Assembly: GCF_010093235.1 (NCBI RefSeq)
Contig: NZ_PDWP01000023.1
Span: forward strand, 1 to 64,000
Direction: 5' to 3'
Length of the DNA: 64,000 nucleotides
DNA from: Pseudoxanthomonas suwonensis
GTDB taxonomy: Bacteria > Pseudomonadota > Gammaproteobacteria > Xanthomonadales > Xanthomonadaceae
The notes under the pieces were generated by a model that made no database searches, was not told the origin of the DNA, and saw only the letters and a program-made list of their open reading frames with translations. Shown in pieces: positions 35,387 through 48,839 of this stretch (within the stretch, counting starts at the first letter, position 1; the number at the start of each line of letters is the position of its first letter). A program made the position numbers and the translations under genes.

Positions 35387-35419
35387 CCCGGATGCGGCCT
35401 TCGGCCTTATCCGGGCTAC
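35387..35419 (-). repeat. Solitary GTAG REP
   Basis: CCCGGATGCGGCC TTCG GCCTTATCCGGGCTAC is one complete copy of the inverted REP found at the right edge of every B module, read from its GTAG head on the minus strand. It lies between benE and the gltD terminator. The rest of 35241-35486 contains no recognisable feature. Confidence 0.8.
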
Positions 35420-35488
35420 GTGTTGCCGGAAGACGGAAGAGGGGACGCTGTTGTGCGTGCAGGGGAGGGCACACGGCCCTCTGCCCAA

Positions 35489-35510
35489 CCCCTCCCCGGT
35501 GGGGGAGGGG
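35489..35510 (-). terminator. Terminator of gltBD
   Basis: CCCCTCCCC and GGGGAGGGG form a nine-base stem with a four-base loop, eight bases after the gltD stop. On the minus strand it is followed by TTGGGC. Confidence 0.55.
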
Positions 35511-35518
35511 TTTATCGC

Positions 35519-41493
<5,975 letters not shown>

Positions 41494-41608
41494 CTGTGCC
41501 TCGAGTAAAGCGTGCATCCGGGCGTGCGTTCCCGAACGCTGGCGAGGGCGGCACCGCACACGGTTTCAGAAGAAACGTGCGCTACCCGTTTGCCGCCGGA
41601 ATACCCGA

Positions 41609-41652
41609 ATTAAACACAGTTGCTGCGGTGCCGCAAGTTGCCTTGCGGCACC
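41609..41652 (-). promoter_or_regulatory. Stem-loop with overlapping promoter-like boxes upstream of gltB
   Basis: GGTGCCGCAAG (41627-41637) and CTTGCGGCACC (41642-41652) form a perfect eleven-base stem with TTGC loop. On the minus strand TTGCGG within its second arm and TTTAAT (41609-41614) are 16 bases apart, a reasonable sigma-70 spacing, about 115 bases before gltB. It also lies 56 bases after the I78 gene stop and may instead terminate that transcript. Confidence 0.4.
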
Positions 41653-41707
41653 GGAAATACATGCATTTGCAACCGTCTTGCGCGCGCACCAGCACGTGGG
41701 CCGAGGC

Positions 41708-42082
41708 TTATCCGCAGCGCAGGGAAACGATGCGGTTTTCGCCATCGACTTCGACGTTGAGGCGCGCGCCGTTGAACTCCAGGGTGACCGCCTGTCCCGG
41801 CTTGAGGATGCGCGCGGTATCGGCGCCCGCATCGACGCGGGCCTGTTCGACCACTGCGTCGTCGGCCATGTCGCCAACCAGCCCCTGCACCGCAGTGGCA
41901 TCGCAGCTCGGCGGCGGCGGCGTGCCGGCACCAGTGGTCTCGGATGCAGACTCGAGCGCCCGGCGTGCGGCGAGCATCGCCTGTTCCTGCTCTTCCTCCT
42001 CGCTCAGCGTGCCGTTGTTGGCGGCACAGGCGGCCATCCCCAGCAGGACCAGCGGAAGCATGAAGCTGGAACGGATGCGCAT
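41708..42082 (-). CDS. Peptidase inhibitor I78-like lipoprotein (first copy)
   Basis: 124 residues. A signal sequence ends near a lipobox-like Cys (LVLLGMAAC), followed by an acidic Glu/Gln linker and a Pro run. The last 70 residues resemble the I78 (elastase-inhibitor-like) family: CDATAVQGLVGD, RVDAGADTARILKPGQAVTLEF, RLNVEVDGENRIVSLRCG, where the C-terminal arrangement with a potential disulphide is typical. Probably a periplasmic or envelope inhibitor protecting against serine proteases; target unknown. Diverges from the topoisomerase IB gene. Confidence 0.8.
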   Translation of the reverse strand: MRIRSSFMLPLVLLGMAACAANNGTLSEEEEQEQAMLAARRALESASETTGAGTPPPPSCDATAVQGLVGDMADDAVVEQARVDAGADTARILKPGQAVTLEFNGARLNVEVDGENRIVSLRCG

Positions 42083-42123
42083 TGGCAGTCTCCGGTGTGT
42101 AGGCGGGATGAAACAGGGTAAGG

Positions 42124-43305
42124 GTGGCGCATTCGCTTAGCGTTAACCAGCCGGCGTTGACGCCCCCGATGCGGCCGGCCGCAGAGACTGGCGCTCCCCC
42201 GACGCGGTCCCGTCCCCTGTCCACGCCCGCTCCCGCCACCGACCCCGAAGCCGCCAGGCGCGATGCCGATCGCGCCGGACTCATATATGTAGGCGACGGC
42301 GATCCCGGCATCCGCCGCCGCCGGCAGGGGCGCGGCTTCGGCTACCGGGATGCGGATGGCCGGGCAGTGCGCGACCGCGACACCCTGGCCCGGATCCGGG
42401 CCCTGGCCATCCCGCCGGCCTGGACCGACGTATGGATCTGCGCCGACCCGCGCGGGCACCTCCAGGCCACCGGGCGCGATGCCCGCGGCCGCAAGCAGTA
42501 CCGGTACCACCCGGACTGGGCCCGGCATCGCGGCCAGGGCAAGTTCGAGCGCATCGTCGCCTTCGGCAAGGCCCTGCCGGTGTTGCGGCGGCGGGTGCGC
42601 CGCGACCTGGCCCTGCCGGGCTACCCGCGGGAAAAGGTGCTGGCGATGGTGGTCGCCCTGATGGACCACACCCTGCTGCGGGTCGGCAACGAGACCTACC
42701 GCCAGCAGAACCGTTCCTATGGCCTGACCACCCTGCGCAACCACCACGTGCGCTTCCTCGCCGGCGGGCGGGCGTATATCGCCTTCCGCGGCAAGGCCGG
42801 ACAGATGCAGGAGGCGGTGGTCGACGACCGCCGCCTGGCGAAACTGGTCCGGCGCTGCCGCGAGCTGCCGGGCCAGTGCCTGTTCCAGTACCGCGACGAC
42901 GAGGGACAGGTGCAGCCCGTGCAGTCCAACCAGGTCAACGACTACCTGCGCGAGGTGATGGGCGAGGCGTTCACCGCCAAGGATTTCCGGACCTGGGGCG
43001 GCACCGTGGCCGCGATGCGGGCCCTGGCCGTCCTGGGCGAAGCCGCGGCCTCCGAACGCGAGTGCAGCCGGCAGCAGGTGGAAGTCGTGCGCGAGGTGGC
43101 CTCGCTGCTCGGCAACACGCCCTCGGTCTGCCGCAAGGCCTATATCGACCCCTGCGTGTTCGACGGCTGGCGGGACGGAAGCCTGGGCCGCCGTTGCGCC
43201 GGCTGCCGGGGCGACCGGCAATGGGAACAGGCGGCGCTGGCCTTCCTCCGCCGTGCCCACCGCAGGTCGGTGGCGGCCACCGGCCGCCCGCCGGCGCTGC
43301 CGTAA
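42124..43305 (+). CDS. DNA topoisomerase IB (poxvirus/bacterial type)
   Basis: 393 residues. It relaxes supercoils through a 3'-phosphotyrosyl intermediate. Recognisable elements: the N-terminal domain (GLIYVGDGDPGIRRRR, AIPPAWTDVWICADP, ARGRKQYRYHPDW), the catalytic domain with KFERI, LLRVGNETY, GLTTLRNHH and KDFRTWGGT, and the nucleophile Tyr in TPSVCRKAYIDP. A GTG at 42124 after AGGGTAAGG is taken as start; an ATG at 42169 would trim 15 non-conserved residues. The C-terminal CAGC-type tail after the tyrosine is short and basic. It is flanked by two I78-like genes. Confidence 0.92.
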   Translation: MAHSLSVNQPALTPPMRPAAETGAPPTRSRPLSTPAPATDPEAARRDADRAGLIYVGDGDPGIRRRRQGRGFGYRDADGRAVRDRDTLARIRALAIPPAWTDVWICADPRGHLQATGRDARGRKQYRYHPDWARHRGQGKFERIVAFGKALPVLRRRVRRDLALPGYPREKVLAMVVALMDHTLLRVGNETYRQQNRSYGLTTLRNHHVRFLAGGRAYIAFRGKAGQMQEAVVDDRRLAKLVRRCRELPGQCLFQYRDDEGQVQPVQSNQVNDYLREVMGEAFTAKDFRTWGGTVAAMRALAVLGEAAASERECSRQQVEVVREVASLLGNTPSVCRKAYIDPCVFDGWRDGSLGRRCAGCRGDRQWEQAALAFLRRAHRRSVAATGRPPALP

Positions 43306-43309
43306 GAGG

Positions 43310-43645
43310 TCAGCCGCAGCGCAGGGCGGTGATGGCGTTGTTGCTGCCGGTCTCGATCACCAGGCGCGGCCCGCCGGCGCCCCCGGTTTCGGGCTCCGGC
43401 AAGGTGGCGCTGGCCGGGCGGTCGCCCTGGCCCCGCACCAGCAGGACCTCGGTGCTGTCGCTGTCCACCCGCGCGCGTTCGACGGTGGTGGCCGACGCCG
43501 CCAGCCCGACCGCGCCGCGCACCATGTCGGTATGGCACTGCCCGGAGACAATCCCGTCGATCGGTTCGATGGTCTGGGCCAGGGGCGAGGAAGCGCAACC
43601 GGCCAGGGCCAGGCAGCCGGGCAGGGCGAGGAGGGCAAGTCGCAT
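43310..43645 (-). CDS. Peptidase inhibitor I78-like lipoprotein (second copy)
   Basis: 111 residues with a clear lipobox (LALAGC, Cys17). The rest parallels the first copy: a Cys (GQCHTDMVRGAVG), the central ERARVDSDSTEVLLVRGQGD and the end RLVIETGSNNAITALRCG, the I78-type C-terminus. It converges on the topoisomerase IB stop with 4 bases between. The two copies differ strongly in linker length, so the duplication is not recent. Confidence 0.72.
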   Translation of the reverse strand: MRLALLALPGCLALAGCASSPLAQTIEPIDGIVSGQCHTDMVRGAVGLAASATTVERARVDSDSTEVLLVRGQGDRPASATLPEPETGGAGGPRLVIETGSNNAITALRCG

Positions 43646-43730
43646 GGGGGGTCTCCGCAGGGGGAATCAGGCCCGCAAGCCTGTCGCCCCGCACGTCGCA
43701 GACCGATGAAGGCCGGTGACCCCAAAAGAC

Positions 43731-43755
43731 AAGCCCCCGCCGCAAGGCGAGGGCT
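43731..43755 (-). terminator. Terminator of tRNA-Arg
   Basis: AAGCCCCCGCC and GGCGAGGGCTT pair around GCAA (one mismatch). On the minus strand GTCTTTTGGG follows. It starts 7 bases past the tRNA CCA end. Confidence 0.75.
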
Positions 43756-43761
43756 TCGATA

Positions 43762-43838
43762 TGGCGCGCCCGGAGGGATTCGAACCCCCGACCAATGGCT
43801 TCGGAAGCCACTACTCTATCCGGCTGAGCTACGGGCGC
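43762..43838 (-). tRNA. tRNA-Arg (anticodon CCG)
   Basis: The minus strand folds as a cloverleaf: acceptor GCGCCCG (43832-43838) with CGGGCGC (43766-43772), D-arm GCTC...GAGT, anticodon loop TTCCGAA giving CCG, T-arm GGGGG TTCGAAT CCCTC, and an encoded CCA. It decodes CGG. The gene is followed by a good terminator; no integrated element is seen at its 3' end. Confidence 0.95.
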
Positions 43839-43886
43839 GTGGCCGGATAGCTTACCGGATAGCCGGGAGAACCCAAAGCCCCGCCA

Positions 43887-44348
43887 TCACCGGAAATAGG
43901 CCTGGGTGTTTGGATGGACCGAGGCGTCGGTCAGTGCTTCCCCTGCCGTGACCCAGCGATAGGCGCTGTGCTGCTCGTCCGGCGGTCGAAGGTCGGCTTG
44001 TGCCACGTCAAGCCGGTGCGCCAGCACCACGTAGTGGGTACCGGCGTCGCCTCCGGTGAAATCCTCCTCGTAGAAGTGGTCGTACAGCCCGAGGAGGGAG
44101 GACGCCGCGCGCTCGATGGACGAGCCAAGTTCGGCCTCGGTGATGCGCCGGAAAGCGGCGTCCAGCGGCTCGTTCTTGCGGATCCGGCCACCGGGTACGA
44201 ACCAGTAACCCTTGGCCGGGGGATTGTTGCGTCGGCCGACCAGGTAACGGCCCTCCTTATCCACCACAACCAGGTCGATGGATACCAGCGGGGCATGGCG
44301 GACAACGGCAAGGAAATCACCCACGGCGAGCGGCGGCGGTGCACTCAT
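43887..44348 (-). CDS. gmm: GDP-mannose mannosyl hydrolase (Nudix)
   Basis: 153 residues. The sequence matches the Gmm/WcaH Nudix branch: PLVSIDLVVVDKEGRYLVGRRNNPPAKGYWFVPGGRI in outline, with the Nudix-derived helix GGRIRKNEPLDAAFRRI-TEAELG, and the later YEEDFTG and THYVVLAHRL. Gmm enzymes lack one canonical Nudix Glu and hydrolyse GDP-mannose at the sugar by SN2 inversion. It is often part of colanic-acid-type loci, which fits the GDP-mannose and GDP-fucose genes downstream. The ATG at 44348 gives the family start; the longer frame upstream is not conserved-looking. Diverges from the PAP2 gene. Confidence 0.88.
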   Translation of the reverse strand: MSAPPPLAVGDFLAVVRHAPLVSIDLVVVDKEGRYLVGRRNNPPAKGYWFVPGGRIRKNEPLDAAFRRITEAELGSSIERAASSLLGLYDHFYEEDFTGGDAGTHYVVLAHRLDVAQADLRPPDEQHSAYRWVTAGEALTDASVHPNTQAYFR

Positions 44349-44432
44349 ACGGCCTCTTGGGGAATAGAGGTGGCGTGACACAATAGGCACCGGATAACAC
44401 ACGGGGCAAGCCTCGGAAGGCGACGTTGCGGC

Positions 44433-45089
44433 ATGAACTGGCAGTGGTTCGTTGCCCCGGGCAGCGCACTCTACCTTGGACCGCTGGCAATCCTTGCCGG
44501 GGCCGCAGTGCTTTATCGCGAACGCGCGCGCAAGGCGGTGATGGGCTGGTGGTCGGCGATTGCATTTGCTTGCGGCATGACCGCGGCGAGCAAGATTTCC
44601 TTCTATGGTTGGGGTACGGGCATCCGCGCCTGGGACCTGACCTGCTTCAGCGGCCATGCCGTGATATCGATGGCGGTCTGGCCGGTAGTCGGGATGCTCG
44701 CAGCGCCCACTTCGCGCCCTGGATTACGTGCAATCGGAACGGTTTCCGGGCTCGTCCTGGCGGGTCTCATCGGGTACTCGCGTATCCCGTTGGGGGCGCA
44801 CCCGCCTTCCGAAGTCATCGCGGGCACCCTGCTCGGCGGCCTGGTGGGCACCGCGGGTTGCCTGTTGCTCCGCCATTACCGCCTGCCGGGGACACTTCTT
44901 CCAGCTGTCGGTCTGGTCCTGCTCGCGACGATGACCATCCCACGGGGAGCAGCTCCGGTCCTGCCAAGCGAGCGCTGGTTTGCCGCCATTGGAACGGCCC
45001 TCTCGGGGCGTGAAGCGCCCGTGAGCAGAAAGAAGTGGCGTAATGCGGATGGCATCACAATTTCACACCACGTACACTTGAGACCATAG
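44433..45089 (+). CDS. PAP2-family membrane phosphatase
   Basis: 218 residues with about six membrane segments. The PAP2 phosphatase motifs CFSGHA (SGH, about residues 72-75) and SRIPLGAHPPSEV (SRxxxxxHxxxD-like, the final Asp replaced by Glu) are present; the first motif (KxxxxxxRP) is not obvious. PAP2 enzymes dephosphorylate lipid phosphates; next to an exopolysaccharide cluster an undecaprenyl-pyrophosphate role is possible. The C-terminal 25 residues are basic and polar. Transcribed with the microprotein that follows. Confidence 0.8.
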   Translation: MNWQWFVAPGSALYLGPLAILAGAAVLYRERARKAVMGWWSAIAFACGMTAASKISFYGWGTGIRAWDLTCFSGHAVISMAVWPVVGMLAAPTSRPGLRAIGTVSGLVLAGLIGYSRIPLGAHPPSEVIAGTLLGGLVGTAGCLLLRHYRLPGTLLPAVGLVLLATMTIPRGAAPVLPSERWFAAIGTALSGREAPVSRKKWRNADGITISHHVHLRP

Positions 45090-45137
45090 CCCGCGCGGAA
45101 GAAGGTCTCCGCGGGAAGGTCTCAGGGGGATGCATCG

Positions 45138-45236
45138 ATGTTGATGTTTTTTGCCGGCGTGCTGTGTGGCGCATGCTTCGGAGCTGTCGCGCTGGGCATC
45201 TGCCGCTCGTCCAGCGACGCGCGCGATACGCACTGA
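45138..45236 (+). CDS. 32-aa single-span membrane microprotein (DUF3789-like)
   Basis: A short frame with a good ribosome site (AGGGGGA eight bases before the ATG). The product is one hydrophobic helix with small residues and glycines (MLMFFAGVLCGACFGAVALG) then a polar tail, like the tiny DUF3789 membrane proteins. Function unknown. It starts 48 bases after the PAP2 gene and is followed by a strong hairpin, so it may be the last gene of that transcript. Confidence 0.5.
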   Translation: MLMFFAGVLCGACFGAVALGICRSSSDARDTH

Positions 45237-45243
45237 ATGACCG

Positions 45244-45264
45244 GCCGGGCGCCCTGCGCCCGGC
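45244..45264. terminator. Hairpin between the microprotein and xanB
   Basis: GCCGGGCGC and GCGCCCGGC form a nine-base stem with a three-base loop, eight bases after the microprotein stop. T-runs are lacking, but it is placed to end transcripts from both convergent sides. Confidence 0.45.
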
Positions 45265-45349
45265 ACCAGTCTCCCCGCCATGTAGACGCGGCGGGCGTGA
45301 GCCTTCCTTTATTCCGGTGCGAAACTAACCCGGGTGGATCGCGGTCGCC

Positions 45350-46747
45350 TCAACCCCGGCCGTACACGTCCTCGAAACGAACGATGTCGTCCTCGCCCAG
45401 GTAACTGCCGGACTGCACTTCAATCAGTTCCAGCGGCAGCTTGCCGGGATTGCGCAGGCGGTGGGTGACGCCCAGCGGGATATAGGTGCTCTGGTTCTCC
45501 GTCAACAGCACGACCTTGTCGCCGCATGTGACCTCGGCCGTGCCACTGACCACGACCCAGTGCTCGGCGCGGTGGTGGTGCATCTGCAGGCTGAGCGCTG
45601 CGCCAGGCTTGACCGTGATGCGCTTGACCTGGTGGCGATCGCCGTTGTCGATGGAGTCGTAGGCTCCCCAGGGCCGGTAGACCTTGCGGTGCAGGCTGGT
45701 TTCCGCGCGCCCCTGCGCCTTGAGCCGGGTAACGATTTCCTTGACTTCCTGCACCCTGTCCTTGTGCGCAACGAGTAATGTGTCGTCGGTATCGACGACC
45801 ACGATGTCCTCCAGGCCGAGCAGGGCCACCAGGCGACCATCGCCCCACGCCAGGGTGTTGCGACAGCCGATGGAGATGACGTCGCCGTGGTGCGCATTGC
45901 CCTCGCCGTCCTGTTCGGCGACTTCCCACAGGGCCGCCCAACTGCCAACGTCGTTCCAGCCCACGTCCAGCGGAACCACCGTGGCGGCGGTGGTCTTCTC
46001 CATCACCGCGTAATCGATCGAATCCGACGGACAGGCGGAGAAGGAAGTCGCATCCAGGCGCACGAAGTCCTCGTCGCGCCGGGCGCCCTCGAATGCCGCC
46101 CGGCAAGTAGCCAGCATCTCCGGCTGCAGGCGTTCCAGCTCCTGCAAGTAACGCGATGCGCGGAACAGGAACATCCCGCTGTTCCAGTAGTAGGCACCGG
46201 CTGCAACGTACTCCCGAGCCTTGGCCAGATCAGGCTTCTCGACGAACTGTTCGACCGGCCGCGCGCCTTCGCCCGGGCCGGCCTTGATGTAGCCATAGCC
46301 AGTCTCAGGTCCGCCGGGAACGATCCCAAACGTGACCAGCCGACCCTCTTCGGCCGCGATGGTGGCCTGGTGCACTGCGTCGCGGAAGGCCGCAGCGTCA
46401 CGGATGACATGGTCGGAAGGCAGGACCAGGAGCAGCGGATCGCCGCCATCGGCGACGGCCTGTAGCGCGGCCGCCGCGATCGCGGGCGCGGTGTTTCGGC
46501 CAACCGGTTCCAGTAGCACTGTCCCCGGCGTGCAGCCGGCCTGGCGCAAATGTTCGGCAACCATGAAGCGGTGATCGACATTCGCCACCACGATTGGTGG
46601 CTGGGTGGCCAGCGGTGCAACACGCCGCCAGGTTGCCTGGAGCAGGCTGTCCCCACCGAGGAGTGGAAGGAACTGCTTTGGATAGGCTTCGCGGGACAGT
46701 GGCCACAACCGCGTGCCGGAACCGCCGGAAAGGATCACGGGAATCAT
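45350..46747 (-). CDS. xanB: Bifunctional mannose-1-phosphate guanylyltransferase / mannose-6-phosphate isomerase
   Basis: 465 residues, type II PMI-GMP. The N-terminal nucleotidyltransferase has VILSGGSGTRLWPLSR and FVEKPD. The C-terminal cupin isomerase domain has RPWGAYDSI, the metal ligands in QMHHHRAEHWVVVSG and YIPLGVTHRL. It makes mannose-1-phosphate and GDP-mannose from fructose-6-phosphate. XanB serves xanthan and LPS in Xanthomonas; here GDP-mannose also feeds Gmd and Fcl. The ATG at 46747 gives the standard start. Divergent from fcl across 114 bases. Confidence 0.96.
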   Translation of the reverse strand: MIPVILSGGSGTRLWPLSREAYPKQFLPLLGGDSLLQATWRRVAPLATQPPIVVANVDHRFMVAEHLRQAGCTPGTVLLEPVGRNTAPAIAAAALQAVADGGDPLLLVLPSDHVIRDAAAFRDAVHQATIAAEEGRLVTFGIVPGGPETGYGYIKAGPGEGARPVEQFVEKPDLAKAREYVAAGAYYWNSGMFLFRASRYLQELERLQPEMLATCRAAFEGARRDEDFVRLDATSFSACPSDSIDYAVMEKTTAATVVPLDVGWNDVGSWAALWEVAEQDGEGNAHHGDVISIGCRNTLAWGDGRLVALLGLEDIVVVDTDDTLLVAHKDRVQEVKEIVTRLKAQGRAETSLHRKVYRPWGAYDSIDNGDRHQVKRITVKPGAALSLQMHHHRAEHWVVVSGTAEVTCGDKVVLLTENQSTYIPLGVTHRLRNPGKLPLELIEVQSGSYLGEDDIVRFEDVYGRG

Positions 46748-46861
46748 GGGGGGCTTCCGTGAGTGGGGGATTTTGAGAATAACAACGTGAGAAGCGTGGG
46801 TGGGGCGGGAAAAACTTGTTGCTAGAATCCATATACCCCCCCAAGTCGAGCGAGAAGTCCC

Positions 46862-47806
46862 ATGGAAAAACAGGACCGTATTTTCGTTGCAGGGCATCGG
46901 GGCCTGGTCGGCTCGGCGGTCGTCCGCCGTCTGCAGGCGCTTGGCTACAACAACCTCCTCCTGGCCGGGCGCGATCTCCTGGATCTGCGTGACGCCGCTT
47001 CCGTGGAGGCCTTCTTCACCAAGGAAAAGCCCCAGGTGGTCATCCTCGCGGCGGCGAAGGTTGGCGGTATTCACGCCAACGACACCTATCCCGCGCAGTT
47101 CCTTTTCGAGAATCTCCAGATCCAGAACAACGTAATCGACGCCGCGTACCGCCATGGTGCGAAGAAGCTGACCTTCCTCGGGTCGTCCTGCATCTATCCG
47201 AAGTTCGCCGAGCAGCCCATCCGCGAGGATTCCCTGCTCACCGGCGCGCTGGAGCCAACCAATGAGTGGTACGCGATCGCCAAGATCGCCGGGATCAAGC
47301 TGTGCCAGGCCTACCGCAAGCAGTACGGCTTCAATGCCATCAGCCTGATGCCGACCAACCTTTACGGCCCTGGCGACAACTTTGACCTCGCCAACTCCCA
47401 CGTGCTTCCAGCGCTGATCCGCAAGTTCCATGAAGCGAAGCTGCGCGGCGACGCGGAGGTTGTCATGTGGGGAACCGGGACTCCGCGACGCGAGTTCCTG
47501 CATGTGGACGACATGGCCGCGGCGACGGTCTTCCTGACCGAAACCCACAACGACCCGGGCATCGTCAATGTTGGGGTCGGCGAGGACGTCAGCATCCGGG
47601 AGCTGGCCGAACTGGTGAAGGAAGTCACCGGCTTCCAGGGCAGGATCGTGAACGACACCAGCAAGCCCGACGGCACACCACGCAAGCTGCTCGACGTCTC
47701 GCGCCTGCACGCACTGGGGTGGCGTGCACAGATCAGCCTGCGGGATGGCGTCCAGCAGACCTACCAGTGGTTCCTGGAAAACCAGACCCAACTGCGTGCT
47801 GCGTGA
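46862..47806 (+). CDS. fcl: GDP-L-fucose synthase
   Basis: 314 residues. An SDR epimerase/reductase with NADP-binding [16 protein letters not shown] and catalytic Ser-Tyr-Lys ([17 protein letters not shown]). [13 protein letters not shown] and FLHVDDMA are typical of GDP-fucose synthases, which convert the 4-keto-6-deoxymannose product of Gmd to GDP-L-fucose. It is the only plus-strand gene of the sugar cluster and lies 7.5 kb from gmd, an unusual split since the two are normally adjacent. Confidence 0.95.
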   Translation: MEKQDRIFVAGHRGLVGSAVVRRLQALGYNNLLLAGRDLLDLRDAASVEAFFTKEKPQVVILAAAKVGGIHANDTYPAQFLFENLQIQNNVIDAAYRHGAKKLTFLGSSCIYPKFAEQPIREDSLLTGALEPTNEWYAIAKIAGIKLCQAYRKQYGFNAISLMPTNLYGPGDNFDLANSHVLPALIRKFHEAKLRGDAEVVMWGTGTPRREFLHVDDMAAATVFLTETHNDPGIVNVGVGEDVSIRELAELVKEVTGFQGRIVNDTSKPDGTPRKLLDVSRLHALGWRAQISLRDGVQQTYQWFLENQTQLRAA

Positions 47807-47813
47807 GCACCTG

Positions 47814-47853
47814 CCGGCCGGGTTGCCCTGGCTTTTCCAAGGAATCCGGCCGG
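47814..47853. terminator. Convergent hairpin between fcl and the GT2 gene
   Basis: CCGGCCGGGTT and AATCCGGCCGG form an eleven-base stem (one G-T pair) with an 18-base loop, a few bases after the fcl stop and about 45 before the GT2 stop. It could terminate from either side. Confidence 0.35.
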
Positions 47854-47897
47854 AACTCAGTCTCGTGCGCATCATGGGCCGATTCCGCTGCCGTCAG

Positions 47898-48839
47898 TTA
47901 ACTGCCGCGGATCTCGAGGCTCGCCAGCTGTTCCAGCGAGTACCCTGTGCGCCGGGACAGTTCGGCCAGGATTGCCTGCCGGTCTTCCAGATGCGCGATG
48001 GCCGCTTCCAGCTCCATTAGCTTTGCCCCCACGAGGAACCTGTACCACCAACCTTGCAGGAAGTGGTAAACCAGTCCGGAGCGTCCGTCCAGGAAGCCGA
48101 GCTGGAACACGTAGCGCCAGAGAAAGTAGAGCGTTGAGCTCACCGTGAACGGGATCCGGTTGTAGATCCTCTCCTTGGCCCAGCGTTTGAACGAAGCCTG
48201 TAGCGACGCGCCTCCACGGGTGAGCGCATGGTCGCGGGCGAACAGGCCCATGCGCTGGTTCAGCACGTCGATTGCTTCGCGGGTCGCGTACTTGTTGTGC
48301 TTCTCGGTGAAGTACGTGAGGTCCTGCAGGTTGTGGTCGGCGAAACCACCTTTGAAGGTTACGGTGCGCCCACCCCATACGATGATGTGCTCATCCATCC
48401 AGCGTTGCTCGATGCGTCCTTGGCCTCGTCGCCAGATACGGAGCATGCGCAGAGGGTAGCGGCCGCCGTGTCGAACCCATCGCCCCATGAAAATGTGCTT
48501 GCGGTCCAGGTTGACGCCAACCACATCGGTGGGAAGGCGGGGAAGTTCCCGACGGATCTCCTCGGCAAGATCCGGTTCGACCACCTCGTCCGCGTCCAGA
48601 CGCATAACCCAGTCGGCCCGGATCGGGGCATTGTCCAGCGCCCACTGGAACTGCTGGGCCTGGGTCACGAACGGATGTACCAGCACCGTGGCGCCGTGCG
48701 AACGGGCGATCTGCGCCGTTGCGTCGGTAGAGCCGGAATCGATTACGAAGACTTCGGTGGCGACCTCGCGGATCGAATCCAGCGCACGCGCAAGGTGCAA
48801 TTCCTCGTTGTAGGTGAGGATGACGACGGCAAGGCTCAT
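47898..48839 (-). CDS. Family 2 glycosyltransferase (WaaE/KdtX-like)
   Basis: 313 residues. GT-A fold: AVVILTYNEELHLARALDSI at the start, VIDSGSTDAT, and RLDADEVVEPDL as the nucleotide-sugar metal site. The following EEIRRELPRLP and HLGRW-like region (HIFMGRWVRHGG) is typical of the WaaE branch. It would add one sugar to the lipid-linked repeat unit on the cytoplasmic side. Last gene of the minus-strand cluster; its start overlaps the nitroreductase-like stop by 4 bases. Confidence 0.9.
   Translation of the reverse strand: MSLAVVILTYNEELHLARALDSIREVATEVFVIDSGSTDATAQIARSHGATVLVHPFVTQAQQFQWALDNAPIRADWVMRLDADEVVEPDLAEEIRRELPRLPTDVVGVNLDRKHIFMGRWVRHGGRYPLRMLRIWRRGQGRIEQRWMDEHIIVWGGRTVTFKGGFADHNLQDLTYFTEKHNKYATREAIDVLNQRMGLFARDHALTRGGASLQASFKRWAKERIYNRIPFTVSSTLYFLWRYVFQLGFLDGRSGLVYHFLQGWWYRFLVGAKLMELEAAIAHLEDRQAILAELSRRTGYSLEQLASLEIRGS

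Noticed and set aside
43762-43838. tRNA-Arg as integration site of a mobile island
   Set aside because: No integrase, no repeated tRNA 3' end and no phage genes were seen on either side.
46748-46861. Sigma-70 promoter boxes for fcl and xanB
   Set aside because: TAGAAT occurs before fcl, but no partner -35 at acceptable spacing could be found, so no promoter is claimed.
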